Below, one piece after another: positions 31,201 to 37,500 of a stretch of 37,500 bases of DNA. The notes beneath the pieces were generated by a model, which had not been told where the DNA came from, did not search any database, and saw only the letters and a program-made list of their open reading frames with translations. The position numbers and the translations under genes were made by a program. The stretch lies in contig JAQGDQ010000368.1 in the NCBI GenBank assembly GCA_030141605.1, positions 1 through 37,500 on the forward strand, given 5' to 3'. Within the stretch, counting starts at the first letter, position 1. The number at the start of each line of letters is the position of its first letter. This stretch comes from Tubiluchus corallicola. Lineage: Eukaryota > Priapulida > Priapulimorpha > Priapulimorphida > Tubiluchidae.

Positions 31201-33559
31201 AAGTGAAACTGCTTACTAGAATCAGGCATGAAAACATTGCTTTGTTCATGGGCGTGTGTGTTGAGCCTTCTAATTTAACCATTGTCACCAGGTATATATG
31301 ATTCTGAGCTACATGTATGAAAGAAGAGTACAATTTCTCATTAAGGCGGCTTCACTTAGCCATTGGCAAATTCATCCCAGATAATTGCAAAAGAGAGGCT
31401 TTTGTTAGAAGACATTGTGAATTAAGTGTTGACAACTTGGCTTTTCTTTATGGTTATAGGCTACTGTTCTACTTGTGTAACTTCTAAGACATGTAGAGAC
31501 GTTGCATAACTACACTCCAATGTTTTAAGCAACATTGTTCATATGGTTGTAGTAGTTGGGAAAACAAATACATATTAAACCCTGCAATTATCAATGAAAT
31601 GTTTTCTGAGGTGTAGATAGTAATAAGTGCTTGCGTCTGTGGTAGTGTAATATAATGTAATGTAATGAAATATTGTAATGAGTCTGCTCCGTTTTTTTCA
31701 GTTAACAATCGTTCCCGTTCCAGTTAGTTTTAATTTTCTTGAAATTTTTCTACTGAAAAATTAGTTTTATTTGAATAACTTACAACTTTGCTTTAGAAAA
31801 TAATTAGCACTTTTTGTGTCATATGTAAACAATTGTGATTACTTCACTTTTCAGTGTGAGAAAAGGTGAATCCCTTCATCATTACATTCATCAAGGGAAG
31901 CAGCACATTCAACAGCATGTGAAACTCAGTATCATTCGCCAGATTGCACAGGGAATGAGTTACCTTCATGCCAAGGGAATTATCCTGAAAAGATTAAACT
32001 CCAAGAACATATTTTTGGAAACGAAAGTGAAGATCTGTATAGTTGACTGCGCCATGGTTGATGAAAATCGTGAAATGTAAGTGAAGCTGATCAGTTGAAA
32101 AATGAATACAGCCTAATATAACACTCACCGATTGTCAGATGTCAGACTTTTGTTCTTCTGATTTTCTTTTACTTCTTGTTTTGTAAGAGCCTCATTTTTT
32201 CTCTCTATTGACCCTCCCCTTTTCTCTCTCCTCCTTATTGTTTTTCTCTCTTCCTCTTTCTTCTGTCTATCACTTTCACATGCTTATTTATTTGTTCCTT
32301 TTTCTCTGTCCTCACCATCTTTTCTTGCTCTTTCTTCTGCTATCTCTCTTTCTCTCCCACCTCTTTCTCTAACTTCATGTTATATTCATGCAGTTTGGCA
32401 GCTTGTAATTTTGTGGTTTGAATAGCTGGAATTGTTTCTCAGAGGTTTGAACGATGTCCCTAATAGCACTCAGAATCATGTAAAATGCTTGTACATAATA
32501 ATTACGTAGTTTAGACATTTAAGAATATACATTAATAAAACTGGGATTTTGCTACTTGTTTAGACCTGACTGTGGAGTTGTAGCACAGAGTCATCTTTCT
32601 TACTACAGCCCAGAGCTGCTTTCAAGATTCAGTACTCAGTCTCCATACATTCCATACCAAATGCCTTACACCAAGGAATCGGACATCTATGCATTTGGGA
32701 CAGTGATATATGAAGTGCTCAGTGGAACATTCCCATTTCACCATCAACAGCCTCATGCTGTGCTTTGGCAAGTGTGTACAGGACGTCGACAATCACTGGA
32801 CAAACTAAAGGTCACTGGCCATCTAAAGGTAAAGAATACATTGTCATATGGACTTCTGTCCTTACTAACTGCTTCATTTTTAGTCACTGTTTTAACAAAA
32901 GATTCTTTGCTTTAATCATACATGCATATTTTATATTTTCAGACACTTATAACAGACTGTTGGGCACAAGAACAGATTTATCGACCCGAGTTTTCAGATA
33001 TCTTAAAGGATCTGCAAAATGCTGTATCAGTAAGTTTCATGTTAAATCTTTTGTTCTTCTCAGCTGGTATGAAACACGAGTATAACTGGCTAATTTGGAT
33101 AAAAGTTTTTAAATATTTAGATAAACTTATTTTGTGTATGTCAAAGACAATAAAACATTTCCCAAGGTTTCTGACATAGGATGAAGTAGATCTTATTTTG
33201 GACTTCACAGCAATGTTAGTATGAACAACAAACTTGGTTCCTTTTGCACAATTGAACTCAAAATTCTAGGTTTTGAGCCTCGCTCTCCCTTTGTTGGTAC
33301 TTTTGTACTGTTAATGAGTTATTAAATGGCTAAATATCTTACAATTGCCCGAGCATTTTAGCCATAGAATTTCTGTATAAAGCTGGGGCTGAGGTTGCAT
33401 TAATTGACAGTACTGCTGCTATTGATCTAAACTCCGCATGCAGTGCAATTTCAACATAATTTTTTTCACTTTCAGAGTGGAATTCACAAAAAGCACAGTT
33501 CTTCAGAACCAGAAAATCTCAACAGAATCAACACCAGTCCTCGATTGAGCTACATGTAA
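23665..33559 (+). CDS. KSR: KSR orthologue: kinase suppressor of Ras, C1 domain plus pseudokinase (10 exons, 5' end missing)
   Basis: KSR is a RAF-related scaffold that brings RAF, MEK and ERK together at the membrane. The exons are 23665-23747, 24972-25038, 26682-26768, 28700-28788, 29163-29612, 30661-30829, 31124-31291, 31855-32076, 32564-32828, 32943-33029 and 33476-33559; the first is less certain. All junctions are GT-AG and in phase. Domains in order are a C1 zinc finger, a basic serine-rich linker and a kinase-like domain. The region before C1 (DVPLTVTCNL) follows human KSR1 (DIGLSVTHRF). SEWYIPYEKLE matches SEWDIPFEQLE, RWHGDV matches RWHGEV, and RHENIALFMGVC matches RHENVVLFMGAC. The ATP lysine, HRD aspartate and DFG glycine are all replaced, so catalysis is unlikely. 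KSR is preferred over RAF because of the linker, these losses and the tail. The CC-SAM end was not found. Confidence 0.9.
24972..25038 (+). CDS. KSR: KSR exon with the start of the C1 domain
   Basis: The acceptor is TTTTTACCAG (an alternative is CTACAG ten bases upstream) and the donor is GTAAGT. It encodes MAEQSDVSKIWFADVPLTVT and then Cys. DVPLTVTC aligns with DIGLSVTH just before the KSR1 C1 finger. The Cys therefore falls where the first zinc-binding His normally is. Confidence 0.7.
25244..25285. repeat. (TTA)n microsatellite
   Basis: Uninterrupted TTA units in the KSR intron before the C1 core exon. Confidence 0.95.
26682..26768 (+). CDS. KSR: KSR exon: core of the C1 zinc finger
   Basis: Between a poly-T CAG acceptor and GTAATT, it encodes LTKCVTRPGRCGHC then QQPLLFVGLCCKYC. 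CGHC and CKYC are the two CxxC zinc pairs, and FVGLCCKYC matches the KSR1 stretch FGVKCKHC. The first CxxC lies 12 residues after the Cys at the end of the previous exon, the standard C1 spacing. Confidence 0.85.
27752..27837. repeat. (GAT)n microsatellite
   Basis: GAT repeats with GGT and GCG interruptions in a KSR intron. They give poly-Asp or poly-Met frames that are not genes. Confidence 0.95.
28700..28788 (+). CDS. KSR: KSR exon: end of the C1 zinc finger
   Basis: The acceptor is TCTTACAG and the exon ends in phase 1 before GTATAT. It encodes FRCHVKCGDSQSDKC and VYQVCSLSKISKNT. His, Cys and the last Cys fit the CxxC-x4-HxxC-x7-C ending of C1 domains exactly (KSR1: LKCHNKC). Confidence 0.85.
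28893..28978. repeat. 86-bp imperfect inverted repeat in a KSR intron
   Basis: The left arm TAGTTAAAAGCAACACA is paired with the right arm TGTGTTGTTTTTAACTA, and pairing extends to about 30 bases with few mismatches around a loop of about 26 bases. It may be a small MITE or a transcribed hairpin. Confidence 0.6.
29163..29612 (+). CDS. KSR: KSR linker exon (basic and serine-rich, possible 14-3-3 site)
   Basis: This 450-base exon with TTGCAG and GTAAGT borders links the C1 and kinase domains and stays in phase with both neighbours. It holds a basic patch (RFRHWFRSQRSEKRRLR) and then RSTVSEP, which fits the mode 2 14-3-3 pattern RxxxSxP. KSR1 and RAF are known to bind 14-3-3 in this linker; whether this site works is inference. 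I see no FxFP ERK-docking motif of the kind present in vertebrate KSR1. Its base composition is clearly richer in G and C than the flanking introns. Confidence 0.82.
30262..30458 (-). mobile_element. Possible tRNA-derived SINE flanked by a 14-bp direct repeat
   Basis: On the minus strand, TGGTCTAGTGGTTAGTGC (30394-30377) is a textbook tRNA A box (RNA polymerase III promoter). A weak B-box-like TTGATCGTGAGTC lies about 42 bases further on. CAACATTTCCAAGT occurs on both sides (30248-30261 and 30459-30472) and could be a target duplication. The A box lies unusually far from the supposed 5' end, so the exact limits are doubtful. Confidence 0.45.
30661..30829 (+). CDS. KSR: KSR exon: start of the kinase-like domain
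   Basis: The acceptor is TTTTGTAG and the donor GTATGC. It encodes an acidic run (NDDDDLSS), then SLSEWYIPYEKLEFLEIVRR and GCQSATY. SEWxIPxE is a KSR signature. The glycine-rich loop (GxGxxG) is reduced to RGCQSA. Confidence 0.9.
31124..31291 (+). CDS. KSR: KSR exon: N-lobe beta3 and helix C
   Basis: The acceptor is TTTATAG and the donor GTATAT. GRWHGDVTLHKF corresponds to KSR1 GRWHGEVAIRLI and BRAF KWHGDVAVKML; the ATP-binding Lys (Arg in KSR1) is His here. SFWDEVKLL keeps the helix C glutamate, and RIRHENIALFMGVC follows. Confidence 0.92.
31642..31680. repeat. Short TAATG repeat in a KSR intron
   Basis: GTGTAATATAATGTAATGTA is of the same type as the repeats at 4800-5700 and 13650-13800. 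Confidence 0.6.
31855..32076 (+). CDS. KSR: KSR exon: hinge to catalytic loop
   Basis: The acceptor is CTTTTCAG and the donor GTAAGT (phase 2). VRKGESLHHYI follows the hinge. MSYLHAKGIILKRLNSKNIF corresponds to BRAF YLHAKSIIHRDLKSNNIF, so HRD has become LKR. VKICIVDCAM stands at the DFG position, as DCA. Confidence 0.92.
32160..32375. repeat. Polypyrimidine tract (CTCTTT-rich) in a KSR intron
   Basis: About 215 bases that are almost only C and T on the plus strand, about 190 bases before the acceptor of the exon at 32564. It is a simple-sequence tract that could bind PTB-type splicing factors; that role is inference. Confidence 0.8.
32564..32828 (+). CDS. KSR: KSR exon: activation segment and C-lobe
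   Basis: The acceptor is CTTGTTTAG and the donor GTAAAG. SYYSPELL stands for the APE motif. YTKESDIYAFGTVIYEVL matches RAF/KSR SDVYAFGxxxYEL, with the helix F Asp kept. PFHHQQPHAVLWQVCTGRR matches the KSR1 stretch PFKTQPAEAIIWQMGTGMK. Confidence 0.93.
32943..33029 (+). CDS. KSR: KSR exon: kinase C-terminal helices
   Basis: It is phase 0 at both ends, with a TATTTTCAG acceptor and a GTAAGT donor. It encodes TLITDCWAQEQIYRP then EFSDILKDLQNAVS. This matches the KSR1 segments CWAFEQEERPTF and LMDMLEKL. Confidence 0.92.
33476..33559 (+). CDS. KSR: KSR last exon and stop codon
   Basis: The acceptor is TTTTCACTTTCAG. It encodes SGIHKKHSSSEPENL and NRINTSPRLSYM, then TAA at 33557-33559. The tail after the kinase domain is short, as in other KSR proteins. 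Confidence 0.85.
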   Translation, partial: SGIHKKHSSSEPENLNRINTSPRLSYM

Positions 33560-34300
33560 AATTCCAGCTTGATGTTGAACCATTTGTCGATAGGTGGCGC
33601 CACATATTTTGCGTAAAACTTCACTGAAAATACGTTTGCATCAGAGAATGGTGTTGTTACCTACAATTATGATCGTAAATTAATTATGAGTTACGTGTGG
33701 TGTAATCCCTTTAGCAATAGCAATATCAGTAGCACAAGACTCATTATTATTTTTAACAGACCGGTAATTGTTAGTTGATTTTGTGTCTGTTGCGTAAAGA
33801 TTACAATAACTACAACAATAAACACAAAACGGTATTGTAAACAGAATAATTGTTAAAAAAATGCTAACTCGTTGTATTGGCAAAAGTCAGTTTTTGTTGA
33901 GAACTGCTTCATCGTATCCAACTGATTAATTTTGTCGATCTGAGTTCCAAAAAATTGGATATGATTTATTGTTATTTTTACAAACCCATAATATCATTGA
34001 CCAAATGAGGTTCACCAAAATAATTTAGTGTAGGAGGTGGAGTGCTCAAATGTTGCTCAAATTAGGTATTATAGCTTTGAAAACATTGTTTATAAGATAA
34101 TATGGGACCCATTTTTGTACTTTTTTTGTTAATTACAGAGTTACAGTTGGTAGCTATTATGATTTTGTTTAATTTATATTTGTAAATATTGTGGAGATGT
34201 TCGTATTTATTTGAACTCAGTGATAGTATAGGATAGGATAGAGCTGTTGTAATTGTTACTAGTTCTGTTCTTAATAAACAATATTTGAAAACAATTTTGA
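33560..34300 (+). other. KSR: KSR 3' untranslated region
   Basis: No exon follows the TAA stop. The first good poly(A) signal is AATAAA at 34273-34278, with a GT/T-rich stretch (TTTTGTTGTC) about 30 bases on, so cleavage near 34300 is likely. The extent is inferred from these signals. Confidence 0.55.
34273..34278 (+). terminator. Poly(A) signal AATAAA of KSR
   Basis: A canonical hexamer about 715 bases after the KSR stop codon, followed by a GT-rich downstream element. Confidence 0.6.
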
Positions 34301-36361
34301 ACAGTACTTTTGTTGTCATAACATAGCCATTATGATGAAGGATTTTTGCTGTTTCATTTATTTTATTTTATTTTATTCACACCTTATAGTAAAATACAGT
34401 GTATAATAAAAACAATAAGGCATGTTGGCAAAAAACATACAAATACAATATTTACAAGAGTGTGGTAGAGATGCAAAGATACGAACTGCTTACATGTATC
34501 TATTATGTGCCAGAAATTTATGCATTTTCACTTTATTCAAGCGGCTTTTAAAGGACAAGAAAACGGGTACTTGAAGTAGGTTTCAGAAAAATCGTCCTAA
34601 AAAATTAGATTACTTTACAGCAACTTTATGGGTATATCATACTCGCGCTGAAAGGATTTCTTGTTTGTTTTTCACTTTAAATTTCCTGCAATACTGTTCC
34701 ACCTGCGCCATTACATGACGCCTTATACGCACGACGTAAATTAGGGGAAGAAAACGAAATGTGAAACTGTCCCTAATAACTTTCCATGCAAAGTGCTATT
34801 ACTTAGCATTTCGCTTACTTGCTTGAAAGACTTAAGTAATTAGAAAACAAAATTATTAATTATTTAAAATGTTTTCACCAAATGGTAAAATGTTTCTGAC
34901 TCCCTCCACGGTGCTCCACTCACTAACCTAAAAACGTATCATATTTTAATTTTATTGACAAGATACAGTCAATAAAATTTTACTTAGTTAGTGACGTGTG
35001 TGCTACGAACGCTCTGATTATTTCTTCAAATTTTATTCAGTGCTATCTAAAGCCTAAACTTGTTTCAAATGAGACATATACAGCATTATTGCCAACGCAA
35101 GCATTGAATGCCAAAAAGCAGTGCCTGAGTGGTATAAAATTTCAAGACGATTTTTTCAAGCTTTATGTAAGTAGGGGGTTTTCTTTTGCTTAATATTTTA
35201 TGCAGTAACGAGGGGTGAAAATCTGTATAGACAAAAGCTTCTTATTTTCCCTAACATTGCGTAAAGAAGCTAACATGCTGTCACGTAGAATAAACTAATC
35301 ATGTCGTATAGCTCTTTCGAATTTTGGTGCAAGTGTCATATTTCTTGTGTAATAAAAATAAGTTGTAGGCAAAAAATTTACTATTTCCCACTTTGATGTC
35401 AGCTTTCAGTAAAAGGGCGGTAGTGAAGCCTCCCAAATGTTTTGCCTCATGTATACGTACAGTTATGTCTAGTTTCCATGTCATCCGATAGATGGCAGGA
35501 GCGAGTAATGTAAATTTTGGCTGATTTAAAGGTACCATGACACCCTAGTAGACACTTGCTGTTAAAATTTTCTACTGATTCTCGTGATTAAAAAGGGGTC
35601 ATTTCTTTATAAACTTGTACATTTTGCTCTGATTTGCATTGAAACACTTCAAATTTGGCGCCATACAAACATCTTGCGAAAAAAGCAAAATCGGGGAAGA
35701 AAGCGGAGTGATATCACGTTAAGAACGACACTGCGCATGTGCGACTTTACCTGTATTTAGTTCTACATGTATTTACATGTGTGTACGATGTTCGATTCTT
35801 TTTTGCTTAAGTTTCTTTTTATAGTTACCGTGCATTTACATTTAGTTTCATTTAATTTCGGTAATCTTTGTTTTTTATTAGTAATCTTTATCACTAGAGC
35901 AATGTGTGAGAGCATGTGTAGAACATGCAAGAAGTGTCAACTCTTTTAAATTATATTAAATGAAAGGTTTATTAACTCCTAAAAAGACATTACTGCCTCG
36001 CAATGCAGTAAAAGCGAATAACATGAAAAACACAAGCGTTCTTATGTAGCGCACGTCTATAAAAGTTTTAACTTAATTTCGCATTCTTTACATAAGTAAA
36101 ATCACATGAAAAGGTCACCTTCAGCGAACAATCAGGAAAAATTGTAAACGCTGAATCAATTACAATTGTCATAAAAATGGCCTTTCTCACTCGAGACTGT
36201 AATGATTCAGTCATATTTAACAGGTTTGTCAGGTGGTAGTCAACTCATGCCCCTTCAAAAGTCTTTTGAAAGGGCCCTTAGGCTAACCAGGACTAATCAT
36301 CCGTCTGGAGCTTAATACGCCATTAACCATTTATGAACAACTTAGGCTTTATTTTATTATC
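34300..36361. other. No gene recognised downstream of KSR
   Basis: AT-rich with a short TTTTA run at about 34358-34377. The small open frames on both strands have no recognisable homology. Confidence 0.5.
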
Positions 36362-36552
<191 letters not shown>

Positions 36553-36699
36553 ATTATTATGTTCAGACAGTTCAGCCTGTATGTGCTATCATTGTGCATA
36601 TTATTTATTCTCAAGCTTAGATTTTCTTCTTCAAGATCAGTAGCAGAGCGGAAAAAATCACATTTTCTTCTGTTGCTCTAGATATCTCATGTAGAAGTT

Positions 36700-37060
36700 G
36701 AGCCTCCATCCCTTATTAGAGCTTTTCATTGCTTCCTATCTGCATCAAATATTTTCAATTTCTATTATGCTACTGTTACGTTTGGTCTCAGCCACTGAAA
36801 ATCTTTATTAATTCTTGATATCCAAGCTATTTTTGGTTTTACCCGGAGCTCGTTTATAGTTCTCAGTGCCTAGTTAAATGCTAATCTTACTGGTGTTATT
36901 ACTAAATGTCCCAATAAGTGTCTTATCAATCTTAGCCTTTCAGATTGTAATTTTAGTGTTCCAATGTTCCTGTTTAGTTCGTTATGTAGCTACTTATTTG
37001 AATCGTCATAAGACCATTTTATTTTTAAGATTTTTCCTAGCAAACCTCTGTTGAGTACAT
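36700..37060 (-). pseudogene. Decayed LINE (RTE-like) reverse transcriptase C-terminus
   Basis: In the minus-strand frames the order is SERLRLIRHLLGHLVITP (near 36945-36885), then KPKIAWISRINKDFQ (near 36835-36795), and then FDADRKQ, a stop and KALIRD (near 36755-36710). This follows the RTE/craniate-type pattern RLRWFGHVxRM, then GRPRxTWxxxxxxD, then AxDRxxWRxLV. Several stops break it. The (TAA)n tail to its left in window coordinates is where a 3' tail should be. Confidence 0.6.
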
Positions 37061-37500
37061 CGGCTTTCGTTTCTATCAAATTCCAAATTTTACTACCGGT
37101 ACAATTCTTCTAGAGACTGCATGGCAGAAAAGTCGGTACGTCTGGTCACCAGATAAAACTAGAAATATTGACCTTAACTGACACGTATCTTTACATTAGT
37201 TAACATTATTGTCAATGATTTTTAATATCTTCATTTCCACATTTTAGGACATATTTTCGGAGCTCGTAAGGTGACATTAGAAAAAAATTTGAAAAATCTT
37301 TGTGAGCGACCCCTCACACAGTATTGCGTTCCCTCTCAAACTTTTTACTTTCGCTCGCGAAACGTTTTCCGTTTTCTCGCAAAAAAGGTCTTCGGCTGTG
37401 GAGTAAACGAAGTTATCTGAACTTTGGTTGTCAATGCTGTAAATTGTCTATTTATATCATTACAATAATTTTACACGTATGTATAGGCCTATAAAAAGTT
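37061..37500. other. Right edge, no gene recognised
   Basis: Probably includes more of the decayed LINE up to about 37150. Beyond that I see nothing I can name. Confidence 0.4.

Overview
This is a eukaryotic window, very probably from an invertebrate animal. It is AT-rich, its genes are split by GT-AG introns of a few hundred bases to about 2 kb, and it carries microsatellites, LINE remnants, SINE-like pieces and inverted-repeat DNA elements. I see no bacterial operons, ribosome binding sites or CRISPR arrays. I cannot name the species. The two recognisable genes have clear metazoan orthologues, but their proteins are quite diverged from the human ones.

Left part (about 2.7-7.0 kb, minus strand): the first five coding exons of UBE4A, a U-box ubiquitin chain-elongation (E4) factor. 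The start codon is at 6962-6960. All exon phases join without a break to give about 200 residues that follow human UBE4A from its NPFAALF N-terminus onward. The rest of the gene, including the C-terminal U-box, lies beyond the left edge. The UBE4A introns hold a pogo/Tigger-like element nested in a foldback element, plus a minisatellite interrupted by a LINE 3' end.

Middle (about 7.0-23.6 kb): no gene I can support. It holds a 1.4-kb inverted-repeat DNA element with a perfect 9-bp target duplication and an internal tandem duplication rich in CACGTG sites. It also holds a LINE reverse-transcriptase pseudogene, a 264-bp palindromic MITE, a hexanucleotide and a tetranucleotide microsatellite, and a 5S-rRNA-like fragment.

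Right part (about 23.7-34.3 kb, plus strand): ten exons of a KSR (kinase suppressor of Ras) gene, down to its stop codon and poly(A) signal. The exons encode a C1 zinc finger with a His-to-Cys ligand change, a basic/serine-rich linker, and a RAF-like kinase domain. That domain has lost the VAIK lysine, the HRD aspartate and the DFG glycine, so it is a more degenerate pseudokinase than vertebrate KSR. The N-terminal CC-SAM region was not found.

The far right (36.4-37.2 kb) holds a minus-strand LINE remnant followed, in its own orientation, by a long (TAA)n tail. KSR scaffolds RAF-MEK-ERK and UBE4A acts in ubiquitin chain extension; nothing in the window ties the two genes functionally. I found no convincing novel multi-gene system. 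The most notable items are the degenerate KSR and the duplicated E-box-rich mobile element.
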